The notes beneath the pieces are model-generated. The model saw only the letters and a list, made by a program, of their open reading frames with translations, ran no database searches and was not told where the DNA came from. Below are positions 18,671 to 28,699 of a DNA stretch of 64,000 bases, piece by piece. The DNA is taken from the NCBI GenBank assembly GCA_963832715.1, contig CAWHVB010000005.1, positions 62,001 to 126,000 of the forward strand. The letters run 5' to 3'. Position 1 is the stretch's first letter. Each line of letters begins with the position of its first letter. Origin of the DNA: DATFVA01 sp963832715. Lineage in GTDB: Bacteria; Bacteroidota; Ignavibacteria; Ignavibacteriales; Ignavibacteriaceae. A program made the position numbers and the translations under genes.

Positions 18671-20533
18671 TCAGCGAAGAAGAATCATTTTATTTGTGAC
18701 GACATAATCTCCGGCCTGTAGTCTGTAGAAATAAACTCCGCTTGATATGTTGTAAGCATTTCCTTTGGAGGAAAACTCAACCTCGTATTTTCCTGCTGAT
18801 TTGTATTCATCAACCAGAGTTGCAACTTCATTGCCTAATACATCGTAAACCTTTAGCGATTGCCAGCTGCCGACCGGCGCCTGCCAGCTGATTATTGTGC
18901 TCGGGTTAAATGGATTTGGATAGTTCTGTGCAAGTATAAATCCGGACGGCGGAGCCGCTTCATCTTCAACTCCATTAATTCCGCTGAACTCATCGGCTCC
19001 GATATCAGGATTCGTTATATTTCTCATATCACCATCAAAATCTTTATCTATATCTGCAATTGGGGTGGCATGTGCTTTAAGTAATGTAGCTGTTCCGGCG
19101 ATGTGAAGATATGGATTTATAAAATTGGGCATTTCTGTTATACTATTTAAGTCTTCTCCGGTTATCTGCCATTCTGATAAAGTATTATAATTGCTGCCTC
19201 CTGCTTTAACCAGGCAATTATATTGGCTCTGCAAATAGAAAAGATCATTATAATTTGTTGAAAGGTTTGAAGGCGAATTATCAAAGATTGATGAAGCACA
19301 ATATGGTGTCTCGTCCCTGGTATTAACTAAAATATTATTCTCAGCTTTAACATTTGTGCATTGTGAGTATATGTATAGAGCAGCCGAACCTCGTTGATTT
19401 GAACCCGCACCCGATAAATAAACCGAGTTAAAATAAATTTCCGGATTATTCTGATAGTACATCTCTATTCCTGCTACTCTGCTGTCGGAATATGTGGAAA
19501 CGCTGCGAATATCATAGATCATATTGTTATAAACAAGTTCGCCGCTTCCGAAAGTGCTCCCATCACCGGATAATAATATCCCTGCGCAGCCGTAAAAGTT
19601 ATTTGACCAAATATTGTGTACAACATTGTTCCGAATGACACATCCCGCATCCGCGCAGGAATTTATTCCCGGGGTAATAAAGCAATTCATTTGCTGCCTT
19701 ATATTTTGTACAATATTGTTTTCTATAATTGCTCCCTGGTTCATCTCCACCTGAATACCCCACGTTATTAAGCTGTCTGTTTCAGAACCGATTTTATTTC
19801 CACGTATAATATTTCCTGTTGCTCTATTGTTCGAGTTAAATGCAGAAACATAGATCCCGATTCCAGCCATTTTAATAAAGTTGTTTTCGATCAGGTTGCT
19901 ATCAGGAGTTTCTGTAATGCCATTCTGACGCCAGAATCCTACACCGCTGCTAAATCTTGCAAAATCTTCGGAAATAAAAGTAATATTCTGAACTATATTA
20001 TGATCCGAATTATTAATGAAATCCAGGCAGTCGTTCCAGTAATATTCCCCGTCGTATAAAGCATGAATTGTAAGTGTAGTAGGACCCGTTAGGCTGACTC
20101 CATCAAGAGTCATAAAGCTAGTGTTAACGAAGCACATTACAGTCTGCCCGCTTCCCTGAATAATCACATTTTTATTAATTGCGGGTTTAATTGTGACTCT
20201 GCTGTCCGGTCCTGACCCCGGAATTGGACCAATGAACCGGAAGCCAAACGTATCTGCGGGGGATGTGTATAAATTATCAATCAATTCAAGTGTAACCGGT
20301 CCTGCGATCCCGTCAAGGCTAAGTGTGTTAAGTGCCGAACCGATTGTTGGAAAATCACCTGAAGAGCCGATTGTATAAATTCCGGCTGCTAACGGATTAT
20401 CAGCAGGACTCTGAATTTTTCCGGGAAAAGAAGTTTGAATGCTTTTTCTTACTGAACCAATCTCTTGAGAGAAGCTTTGTGCCGAAAGAAATACTATAAA
20501 AAAAACTGCGAAAATTTTCATTACGGTTTTCAT
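18671..20533 (-). CDS. Secreted right-handed parallel beta-helix protein with T9SS sorting domain
   Basis: 620 residues from the ATG at 20533 (AAGGA upstream; signal peptide ending QSFSQ). The middle consists of recurring Asn-rich rungs (NNVVHNIWSNNFYGCAG, ENNIVQNIRQQ, GNIIRGNKIG) typical of PbH1 beta-helices, ending with the common IGADEF motif. The sorting domain follows (QNYPNPFNPSTII ... NKMILLR). Such folds often belong to polysaccharide lyases or adhesins, but no active-site pattern can be named. Confidence 0.88.
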   Translation of the reverse strand: MKTVMKIFAVFFIVFLSAQSFSQEIGSVRKSIQTSFPGKIQSPADNPLAAGIYTIGSSGDFPTIGSALNTLSLDGIAGPVTLELIDNLYTSPADTFGFRFIGPIPGSGPDSRVTIKPAINKNVIIQGSGQTVMCFVNTSFMTLDGVSLTGPTTLTIHALYDGEYYWNDCLDFINNSDHNIVQNITFISEDFARFSSGVGFWRQNGITETPDSNLIENNFIKMAGIGIYVSAFNSNNRATGNIIRGNKIGSETDSLITWGIQVEMNQGAIIENNIVQNIRQQMNCFITPGINSCADAGCVIRNNVVHNIWSNNFYGCAGILLSGDGSTFGSGELVYNNMIYDIRSVSTYSDSRVAGIEMYYQNNPEIYFNSVYLSGAGSNQRGSAALYIYSQCTNVKAENNILVNTRDETPYCASSIFDNSPSNLSTNYNDLFYLQSQYNCLVKAGGSNYNTLSEWQITGEDLNSITEMPNFINPYLHIAGTATLLKAHATPIADIDKDFDGDMRNITNPDIGADEFSGINGVEDEAAPPSGFILAQNYPNPFNPSTIISWQAPVGSWQSLKVYDVLGNEVATLVDEYKSAGKYEVEFSSKGNAYNISSGVYFYRLQAGDYVVTNKMILLR

Positions 20534-20760
20534 GGTGTATTCCTTCAAAATTTGTCTGAAAAATTTTACACCACCAACCAAATAAAATGAGAAGGGCAGC
20601 AGTTATCAGATATGTAAACAATACTTTTTAATACGGCATTATTTCTTATGTATATGTCTTCTCAAATTACAATTATGTATTAAGCTGCTGATTTGGAAGA
20701 TTTTCGGGGGTAAAATTGATGAAAATTAATTTGTGGGAAGGAAGAGTGAGAGGCTTAATC

Positions 20761-23700
20761 TCAGCCCAGGATTTTACGGGGCGGATAACCGAATTCATCT
20801 TTAAAACATTTTGAAAAGTATGCCGGACTTGAGAATCCAACCAAGTAAGCTATCTCGGATATATTTCCTTTTTCCTCTTCAATTAGCTGCTTGGCCCGGT
20901 ATAACCTGACTGTCCTGACATACTGGCTGGGGGACTTACCAACCAAAGCTCTCAGCTTTTTGTGCAAATGTGTCCTGCTCATCCCTACTTCGTTGCTGCA
21001 TTCTTCAATGCTGAAGTCTTCTTCTGACAGGTGTTTTTCTATCACCTCCAATACCTTTGCCAGGAACTTCTCATCTATACTTTTTAGTTTTTTCCCGGCA
21101 GACTTTGAGAGAAACTCTCCCTTGCTGAACTTCTCCTGCAATTTTTTTCTGATATTGATCAGGTTCTCTACTCTTACCCTCAGCTCCTGCAAATCAAATG
21201 GTTTTGTAAGATAGTCATCTGCACCTGTCATTAATCCCTCTATTTTATTCTCCTGCCCCGATTTGGCAGTTAATATTATTATAGGAATATGACTTGTTTT
21301 TTCGTCGTTCTTCAATATTCTGGTAAGTTCGTTACCATCCATTTTAGGCATCATCAAATCGCTGATAATAAGATCAGGGATAATCGTCTCTGCAATTCTT
21401 ATTCCCTGCTCGCCGTTTACCGCTTCTTCTACTGCATAAGTGTCTGATAGTGATTCTTTGATATATTCTCTCATATCATAATTATCTTCTACAACAAGGA
21501 TGATAGTCTTATTACCATTTTTTTCAGTGTCATTCTGAATAGTCTGCCACGAAGAATTTACTTCATAAATAATATTTTCATCTTCCCCAGGGACATTCTT
21601 CATCCCGACCTCCTCAGGATTCCGAATGAATTTAGAATTTGTATCTTTTTCAATCGAAAGTATCTCTTCAGCTTTAAGATGTGCTCTTCCCAGCGGAAGA
21701 GTAATTGTGAATTCTGTCCAACCTGCCTTACCGGAACTCCCGACTTCACTATCCGCAGTAATTTTTCCATGATGTAATTCAATCAACTCCTTAACCAATG
21801 CTAAACCTATTCCCGTGCCTTCATATTCTTTTGTCTGGGAGGAATCAACCTGATAAAACCGATCGAATAATTTTGACAGCTCTTTCTTTTGTATCCCAAT
21901 TCCGGTGTTCCTTATACTTATTTCTACCTCATGATTTGCGGTTTCGGTCATGCTTATAATTACATTCCCTCTTTCCGGTGTGAACTTGAATGCATTAGCT
22001 AACAAATTTGAAAAAACTTTTATCATCTTTTCTTTATCGAAAAATACTTCGATAAATTCTTTATCAGATTTTATCCTGAGCATGATGTCTTTGGATTCAG
22101 ATAGGGATTCAAAGGATAAAGAAATTCCTTTGACGAATGATACTATGTTTCCTGATGAGGCTTCTAGTTTTAATTTACCTGCATCGAGTTTGGACAGATC
22201 CAGAAGTTGGTTTACAAGCTGCAGTAATCTTCTTGAATTCCTCGTAATTATTCCCGCATCCTTTGAAGGATTTGCCGATTGATTTTTTTCAATTTTTTCT
22301 GCCGGACCCAGAATTAAAGTGAGCGGGGTTCTGAATTCGTGAGAAATATTTGCGAAGAACCTTGATTTCATAATATCTGTTTCCTCTTTTTCCTTCAGTA
22401 CAGCGGCATCCATTTTAATTTTGTCTTTTAATCTCATCCTGTTAAGTTCATAGCGTCTTATTCCCAAAAGTGAAAAAACAAAAACAAAACCATAACAACC
22501 GTAAGCCCACCAGGTCTGCCACCAGGGAGGTGATATTATTATTGTAATAGATGTTCCTTTTTCATTCCAGATTCCATCATTATTCGAGCCTTTAACCCTG
22601 AAGATATATTTTCCGTGAGATAAGTTAGGATAAGAAGCATATCGTCTTGTACCCGAATAAACCCAGTCCTTATCTATTCCTTCCATTTTATACGCATACT
22701 GATTTTTTTCAGGATGAATGAAACTCAAAGCGGCAAATTCAAATGAGAGGTAGTTTTCGTAATACGAAAGCTGAATTTCTTTTCCGAAGGGATAAGATTT
22801 TTCAAACTTTTTAAAAGAGGTAATAACAACTGGAGGAATAAATGAATTATTATGAACACTATCCGGGTTAAACCTGACAATGACCTGTTTTGCATTATAG
22901 AAAGGAGCGGACAGGAAATACATTTCTCCGTTTCTCATTTTATATCCGTAGCTCAACCTGATATTGGGATAATTTTTAAATTTTTTAGTTACAGGATTAT
23001 ATTGTATTTCCCCATCTATCGTACTGATCCATAAATTTCCGTGAACGTCGGTTGTTATGCTTAATGCATCTTTTGGGAATCCATCCTTTCCTCCCCACTT
23101 AATGCATTTTCCGGTTTCTCTGTCATATTTACTCAAACTTGTGCTTGCTACAATCCACAACGTTCCTGTTCCATCTTCACAAAAACCCATGATCTCATTT
23201 CCGCTAATTGTCAGAGGATCTTTAGGATCTGTCGAAAACCTGGTAAACGTTTTTTCATTGGGATTGTAACAAATCAAGCCTGCATCATGAGTGCCAATCC
23301 ATAATAATCCTGTTTTATCTTCATAAATTATATCAATGCTGGTACTGTATTTTGCGATTTGCTCAACTCTTCTTTCAGCAGGAAATAGTTTTAATACTTT
23401 ACCATCTCCGGTCCCAAGCCAGATATTTCCATTCCTGCCAGCGCACATTGTATTGACGGCATAATAAAATGCACGTCCATTTGATTCAAAGAATTGATTT
23501 ATTTTCTCCTCATTCGCTTTTTTATAAAAAAGATTTCCGGTCCAGCTGATAATCCAAAGGGTCCCGGAGAGATCTACTAATATTGGTGATATACTTCCTT
23601 TTAATGGCTCTTCTTTAAATACCTCTTTTAAAGGATCAAAACTTAACAGTCCTTTACCCGATCCAATCCAAATTTTACCTTTATTATCTTCAACTAAAGT

Positions 23701-24846
23701 TTCCAAAATGGCAATTGGAAGTTTCGTCTTATCTTCAAATTCTGATGAATAAAATTTAACAGAGGAGTTTTGGGGAGTATATTTATTTACACCACCGCCC
23801 AAAGTTGTAACCCACATTATTCCTGATTTATCAAACAATATTTTTCCAACACTGCTACTGCTTAAACTTCCCGGATCTTTTTCATTATGATTGTAATGAC
23901 TAAATTTTTTGGAGTTCTTGTCAAATATATCTACTCCTTGCAGTGTCCCTGCCCAAATAGAACCATTCGAGTCCTCACCAATAGATGTCACCACATCATA
24001 TCCAAGGCTTGTTGGATCTTTTGGATCATTTTTAAAAAGAGTGAATGAATTCAGCCTTCTGTTAAATTCTACCAGGCCTGATGTACCCAGCCAGATAATT
24101 CCATCACGATCCTCAAAAATTGATAGCAGCCAGTGTGGATGCTCCCCCCAGGAAAATCCTTTAAAGTCAGGATCGCTCCAATAATGAATAAACTTATTAT
24201 TATTCTCATCTAATTTATCTAATCCATTTCCGGTGGCAAACCAAATCGACCCATCTCTGCTTTCATAAATGTCATTTACTGAATTTTGTATCAGGCTGCC
24301 GGGATCGGTGCTGTCATGTACAAAGCGTTTAAAGTATTCATTATTTTTATCAAAAAGATATAATCCGTCACCGGTTCCTACCCATAAATTTTCTTTCCTG
24401 TCTACAAGCATAGAAAGGACATGATTACTCCAGTCACTCAAAGGAGTCTTTTTATTCAGTATATAATGTGTAAATATTTCTGTAGAGGGATTAAATTTAT
24501 CAACTCCTTGAGAATGACCAATCCAAATGTTTCCTTCTTTGTCATCACAAAGTGCATTTACAATAGCATTTGTAATGCTATTTGTATCGCTTTCATCCGG
24601 CATATAAGATACGATTGAATACCCGTCATATCTGTAAATTCCATAGTAGGTTCCAAACCAGATATAACCGGTTCGATCCTGTAAGATGCAGGGTACACTC
24701 GGCGGGATGCCCTGTTCTATTTCAAAATGTTCAAAATGAATATCCGGATGTTGCGAATAAGAAACAGATGACAGAAAAACTGATATTAAAACTGTTAGAT
24801 ATGTAAAAATCCGTAAAACTATATTTTCAATTCTTGCGAATTCCAT
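20761..24846 (-). CDS. Hybrid two-component system sensor/regulator (HTCS)
   Basis: 1361 residues combining sensor, kinase, receiver and DNA-binding regulator. The order is: signal anchor; about 12-14 two-component regulator propeller repeats (GYIWFGTYYGIYRYD, GNIWIGHSQGVDKF and so on) to about residue 650; a Y_Y_Y domain (KMEGIDKDWVYSG); one membrane helix (about 755-780). The kinase has its H-box at ISHEFRTPLT (about 834), N-box NLLANAFKF and G-box GTGIGLALVKE. The receiver has its phospho-acceptor in ISDLMMPKMDG (about 1162), and a C-terminal AraC-type helix-turn-helix follows (VGFSSPAYFSKCF). HTCS proteins usually sense oligosaccharides and activate polysaccharide-use genes. Its start lies 4 bp after the stop of the TonB receptor, so they are translationally coupled. 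Confidence 0.95.
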   Translation of the reverse strand: MEFARIENIVLRIFTYLTVLISVFLSSVSYSQHPDIHFEHFEIEQGIPPSVPCILQDRTGYIWFGTYYGIYRYDGYSIVSYMPDESDTNSITNAIVNALCDDKEGNIWIGHSQGVDKFNPSTEIFTHYILNKKTPLSDWSNHVLSMLVDRKENLWVGTGDGLYLFDKNNEYFKRFVHDSTDPGSLIQNSVNDIYESRDGSIWFATGNGLDKLDENNNKFIHYWSDPDFKGFSWGEHPHWLLSIFEDRDGIIWLGTSGLVEFNRRLNSFTLFKNDPKDPTSLGYDVVTSIGEDSNGSIWAGTLQGVDIFDKNSKKFSHYNHNEKDPGSLSSSSVGKILFDKSGIMWVTTLGGGVNKYTPQNSSVKFYSSEFEDKTKLPIAILETLVEDNKGKIWIGSGKGLLSFDPLKEVFKEEPLKGSISPILVDLSGTLWIISWTGNLFYKKANEEKINQFFESNGRAFYYAVNTMCAGRNGNIWLGTGDGKVLKLFPAERRVEQIAKYSTSIDIIYEDKTGLLWIGTHDAGLICYNPNEKTFTRFSTDPKDPLTISGNEIMGFCEDGTGTLWIVASTSLSKYDRETGKCIKWGGKDGFPKDALSITTDVHGNLWISTIDGEIQYNPVTKKFKNYPNIRLSYGYKMRNGEMYFLSAPFYNAKQVIVRFNPDSVHNNSFIPPVVITSFKKFEKSYPFGKEIQLSYYENYLSFEFAALSFIHPEKNQYAYKMEGIDKDWVYSGTRRYASYPNLSHGKYIFRVKGSNNDGIWNEKGTSITIIISPPWWQTWWAYGCYGFVFVFSLLGIRRYELNRMRLKDKIKMDAAVLKEKEETDIMKSRFFANISHEFRTPLTLILGPAEKIEKNQSANPSKDAGIITRNSRRLLQLVNQLLDLSKLDAGKLKLEASSGNIVSFVKGISLSFESLSESKDIMLRIKSDKEFIEVFFDKEKMIKVFSNLLANAFKFTPERGNVIISMTETANHEVEISIRNTGIGIQKKELSKLFDRFYQVDSSQTKEYEGTGIGLALVKELIELHHGKITADSEVGSSGKAGWTEFTITLPLGRAHLKAEEILSIEKDTNSKFIRNPEEVGMKNVPGEDENIIYEVNSSWQTIQNDTEKNGNKTIILVVEDNYDMREYIKESLSDTYAVEEAVNGEQGIRIAETIIPDLIISDLMMPKMDGNELTRILKNDEKTSHIPIIILTAKSGQENKIEGLMTGADDYLTKPFDLQELRVRVENLINIRKKLQEKFSKGEFLSKSAGKKLKSIDEKFLAKVLEVIEKHLSEEDFSIEECSNEVGMSRTHLHKKLRALVGKSPSQYVRTVRLYRAKQLIEEEKGNISEIAYLVGFSSPAYFSKCFKDEFGYPPRKILG

Positions 24847-24850
24847 CAGA

Positions 24851-27514
24851 TCAAAAACTCACTTCCAGACCTAAACGAATTGACATTGATGGTTGATACC
24901 TGTATACCTGGCCGTACGTCGGATTTGGATCAACCGGGTTTCCATTCCCGTCAATTCCCCTATACTCCTGCTGATCGATATCTACAGGTTTACGCTGACT
25001 TGCAATATGGAAAGCATCGAGTATTATTTTTGTCTGCCAGCTGGAAAGGATAGGCATATAGTAAATTAGCCTTGCACTAAGATCCCAGATTGCCGGGGTT
25101 CTTCCCGCAGAGCCCCGTTGAGAAAGAAATTTAACACCATAATCTGTGAACGCTATTTCGCTGAGCGGGGTACCGCTTTGGGCAATAAATGATATTCCGG
25201 TAATTAAGCCGAATGAAAAGCTATATGAACCTGAAAATTTAAAAACGTGTGTGCGGTCATCGGGAACCAGACCCTTAGTATTTAACCGGGAAGTTGAAAG
25301 ATCATTGAACGTACTATTTGCATTTGGAAACTGTGAGTGATAAACTGCATCAAAGAGGCCTTCGTAGTTTCCATAGTCCCGTGACAATACATATGAAGCA
25401 AGAAAATTGAAATGTTCATCCAAACGACGTTCGATCGATATTATCAGTGCCGTATAATCCCGCTGCGGTTCCGGCCATTCTGATAATATCCCTCTTCCGG
25501 GATTCCCGAGCTGATACCTGTTTTCCGAAGCTAACCAGGCGTCATCAATCGCCTCTCTAAGTGTTCTGTACAAACCCTGAAAGCTTAACCTGGTATTCCA
25601 GCCGACTAAAATCTCATATCCCAGATTGAATTCATCGTAATACTGTCCCCGCAAACCGTCCACAGCCGGTCTGATTACGTGCGGACTATTGTATACGGTA
25701 TCTCCGCCGGTATTATTTATACGGGGATCATGATCAAAATAAATATAATAATCATATCCATCGCCTGATTGATAATTTACAGATTGAAACAAACCGAATT
25801 CCTGTGCATAGCGCCCGAATGAGCCGAAAATTCTTTGTGAGGCATTATCAGCAGGTAGAAAAACAAAACCGATACGGGGCTGAACGGGAGTAGTTATCCG
25901 TTGCGCAACTTTGCCATCAGATCCCACTATGGATTGATTATCCCACCTGATCCCGAAATTCAAATTCAATACCGGCAGTACTTTCCAGCTATCCTGTACA
26001 AAAACCGAAGGTATCCGGTTATAAACTTCTCCGAAACCTTTACCTATACTTTCACCGTAATAAACGGAATCATATCTTTGAAATGAATGATAATCATAGA
26101 TATTATTTACGCTGTTGGTTTTATATGCAAATCCTGCACTCAGCAGGTGATCAGCCAGCAGTATAGTTCCATCAATTCTTCCGGTTGTGCTATGCCGGTA
26201 TGAATCCCAGCTTGATGCCGGTCCGCCTGACCAAAGGTTTTTTAAGAAATCTTGAAATAAAATTTCATTTCTTCCTGTTTCGGTAGCAGGTACACCTGTA
26301 TCATGTCTGTCGACCCTTGATATAGAACCCTCAAAGAAAAAATCTTTTGTAATGTTATATGTGCTATTTAAAGCCAGGTTGACCCCTCCTTCATAAATAT
26401 TCTGGAAATACATATCGGAATTAGCTATAGCTGCCGGGGGAATCCCTATATCTCGTCCGACTGCATCCCGTTCTGTCGGATCACCTGTAGCGGTAAAAAC
26501 AAATTTAAGTTCATCAGATGCTTTCCAGTTTAATTTGGCTGCAAATGAGTTTATCAGCGTTTTGTCGGTTGATGTCCCGAAACCGGGAATATCAACATCA
26601 TGCCGGTTGAATGAAGGATTGTATGCAGCATAGAACCATAAATTATCATAAACAATTGGACCACCTAAACCGAAACCCGCATCATAATTTGAAAAATCAC
26701 CCTGAGTAATATCCAGTGTGCCCTGTTTCTGATTTTCTGTTAGTTTATTGCTGGTATAAAATCCAAACACGGACCCGTGAAATTGATTTGAACCTGAATA
26801 TGTAACAACATTAAGCAGTCCCCCCAGCGCTCCCCTTGACCCCGCATCATAGCCGCCTTCTTTCAGGTCTATTTCCTGGATAAAATTGTAAGGGAGATTT
26901 GTTCCGCTGGCGCCAATCAGGGGATCTGTTACTTCCACTCCGTCCACAAAATATTTATTTTCAAAACCGGTTGCTCCACCGAGATTAGCCTCATCACCGT
27001 AATAACTGGTATTAGCCTGTGGTAAGAGAGTTATAATATTTTTGTAATTCCTATCCAGAGGTATTTTTTCAAAATCTTTGGAACGTAGATTTCCTCCGTA
27101 AGAGGTTGATGATGGATCAATTACCTGCTTCTCACCCGAAACAGTTATTTCCGGTAAATTATATGTCTGCTGTACTAATTTTATTTCACCCAGGTTAGTG
27201 GTTTTCCCTAATCTGATTTGGATATTCTCAATTAAGACTTCACCGTACCCAACACTGCTGACCCTGATGTTGTAATTTCCCGGAGGTAAATTAAAGATTC
27301 TGAAGAATCCGTTGTTATCGGTTGCCGTTCCCTTAACTCCCTGCAGGTTATCGCTTTGAACAGAAATATTTACTCCCGTAACTGCGGCGCCGAGTGTATC
27401 GTGAACGTGTCCTGTTAAACTGCCTGTAATATCCTGCGAATTTGAAATAGAGGTGAATAAAAGGAAGAGGAGCACCCGGACGATAATTTTAGACTGAAAA
27501 TTTGTCTTATTCAT
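24851..27514 (-). CDS. TonB-dependent outer-membrane receptor
   Basis: 887 residues. Signal peptide (to SISNSQ), a carboxypeptidase-regulatory-like Ig domain (GSLTGHVHDTLGAAV ... NNGFFRIFNLPPGNY), a plug (about 125-240, FVDGVEVTDPLIG) and a long beta-barrel ending MSIRLGLEVSF. It imports a large substrate across the outer membrane using TonB energy. The HTCS just downstream suggests a carbohydrate-type ligand, yet no SusD lipoprotein or glycoside hydrolase is adjacent. The upstream 348 bp is divergent with the kinase gene. Confidence 0.92.
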   Translation of the reverse strand: MNKTNFQSKIIVRVLLFLLFTSISNSQDITGSLTGHVHDTLGAAVTGVNISVQSDNLQGVKGTATDNNGFFRIFNLPPGNYNIRVSSVGYGEVLIENIQIRLGKTTNLGEIKLVQQTYNLPEITVSGEKQVIDPSSTSYGGNLRSKDFEKIPLDRNYKNIITLLPQANTSYYGDEANLGGATGFENKYFVDGVEVTDPLIGASGTNLPYNFIQEIDLKEGGYDAGSRGALGGLLNVVTYSGSNQFHGSVFGFYTSNKLTENQKQGTLDITQGDFSNYDAGFGLGGPIVYDNLWFYAAYNPSFNRHDVDIPGFGTSTDKTLINSFAAKLNWKASDELKFVFTATGDPTERDAVGRDIGIPPAAIANSDMYFQNIYEGGVNLALNSTYNITKDFFFEGSISRVDRHDTGVPATETGRNEILFQDFLKNLWSGGPASSWDSYRHSTTGRIDGTILLADHLLSAGFAYKTNSVNNIYDYHSFQRYDSVYYGESIGKGFGEVYNRIPSVFVQDSWKVLPVLNLNFGIRWDNQSIVGSDGKVAQRITTPVQPRIGFVFLPADNASQRIFGSFGRYAQEFGLFQSVNYQSGDGYDYYIYFDHDPRINNTGGDTVYNSPHVIRPAVDGLRGQYYDEFNLGYEILVGWNTRLSFQGLYRTLREAIDDAWLASENRYQLGNPGRGILSEWPEPQRDYTALIISIERRLDEHFNFLASYVLSRDYGNYEGLFDAVYHSQFPNANSTFNDLSTSRLNTKGLVPDDRTHVFKFSGSYSFSFGLITGISFIAQSGTPLSEIAFTDYGVKFLSQRGSAGRTPAIWDLSARLIYYMPILSSWQTKIILDAFHIASQRKPVDIDQQEYRGIDGNGNPVDPNPTYGQVYRYQPSMSIRLGLEVSF

Positions 27515-27862
27515 AATACACCCTTATTATGAAATAAATCCTGCATTATATCAGTCTGCTCTGGAGAGTTCCGGGGTGGCTTTTCAATAGGTAACCGTAA
27601 CCTGACACTGAAATTTGCACCCTCTCGGAGTAGAGAGAAATTACTGCATCAAATAGCAAATAATTTTAATAAAAGTCAAAGCAAGAGTTCGGTAATCAGC
27701 CGGCTGCCTGCTGATTTTCACATTCCGCAATAACAGACTTCCTTTTATCCTTGAACGTGAAATTGATAATTTTAGTTATATATTTAGAATTAGATTATTA
27801 TAATAACACTTGTCAATAAGGAATTATAAAAATAAAATTATAAGAATCGGAGAAACCGGATT
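27515..27862. other. Divergent promoter region between TonB receptor and nucleoside kinase
   Basis: 348 bp with no gene. The kinase-proximal 90 bp is very AT-rich, consistent with a promoter, but I cannot fix -33/-7 boxes on either strand. Confidence 0.4.
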
Positions 27863-28618
27863 ATGAGTTTTACGAAAAAAGAAGGGCTGTTTATCACGGT
27901 AGATGCCAACATAGGTGCAGGCAAAACAAATGCCTGTCACGCTCTTGCCTCTGCGTCGAGTTCAAGAGGCAGGACGACGAGGGTGCTTGAAGAGCCTACG
28001 CATACGGACAGATTTAAACATTTCCTTTCGCATTATTACGATGATCTGATTACCGGCAAAAATACAGGCGGAGGATTTGAGATGCAGATGTTTATGCTTT
28101 GCCAGAGATACGAACAGCACAGGCTTGCAGTTGAACTGGCATGGGGAGAAAATGGAATAACTGTTATACAGGACCGGCCCATATACGGGGATACGGTTTT
28201 TGCTACAACAGCTATGGAAAGGGGATTTATGACGAAGGAGGAGTTCGAGCTCTACTTCGATGTTTTCAGGAATATGAGCCGCGACATAATGCCGCCGGAT
28301 ATTTTTGTTTATCTGAATGTCTCTCCCGAAGAATGCCACCGTCGTATGAACACAAGATCGAGATCGGAAGAAGAAGGAGTACCTCTGGATTACCTGCAGC
28401 ATCTCGACAGCAACTATAAGAAAATGGTAAATGAAATGAGGAGAAGGGGAATTAGAGTTCTGGAAGTCGACTGGCATGAGTTCGGTCCTCCTGTCGTCCT
28501 CTGGAATAAGATCCTTGGAATGACGGGCTCGGATGAATCATGGTATGAACAGCTCTCGTTCTCATTTGCCAAACAGCCCCGCATCCCCATTATTCCGGAT
28601 ACTGATGAAAAATCCTAG
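27863..28618 (+). CDS. Deoxynucleoside kinase family protein
   Basis: 251 residues, cytoplasmic. P-loop NIGAGKT at about residues 15-21, the DRP motif (IQDRPIYGD) near 110, and an Arg-rich lid (RRMNTRSRSEEEG) near 158-170, the order found in deoxyadenosine/deoxyguanosine kinases of the dNK family. It phosphorylates deoxynucleosides with ATP for nucleotide salvage. The exact base specificity cannot be read. It stands alone, divergent from the receptor and convergent with the ammonium transporter. Confidence 0.85.
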   Translation: MSFTKKEGLFITVDANIGAGKTNACHALASASSSRGRTTRVLEEPTHTDRFKHFLSHYYDDLITGKNTGGGFEMQMFMLCQRYEQHRLAVELAWGENGITVIQDRPIYGDTVFATTAMERGFMTKEEFELYFDVFRNMSRDIMPPDIFVYLNVSPEECHRRMNTRSRSEEEGVPLDYLQHLDSNYKKMVNEMRRRGIRVLEVDWHEFGPPVVLWNKILGMTGSDESWYEQLSFSFAKQPRIPIIPDTDEKS

Positions 28619-28620
28619 GA

Positions 28621-28668
28621 ACATCATCACCTGCCTCTGCTCGGGAGACGGAGACAGGTGTATGATGT
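28621..28668. terminator. Hairpin between convergent genes, possible bidirectional terminator
   Basis: ACATCAT...ATGATGT and CACCTG...CAGGTG arms with one bulged T form a 13-14 bp stem three bases after the kinase stop and before the transporter stop. It lacks a clean U tract, so termination is inferred from position. Confidence 0.5.
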
Positions 28669-28699
28669 CATTTCAAAAAGTGCCCTGTTTAACTAACTT

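Noticed and set aside
27962..28477. 171-codon minus-strand frame
   Set aside because: Antisense to the deoxynucleoside kinase, whose motifs are all in the plus frame.
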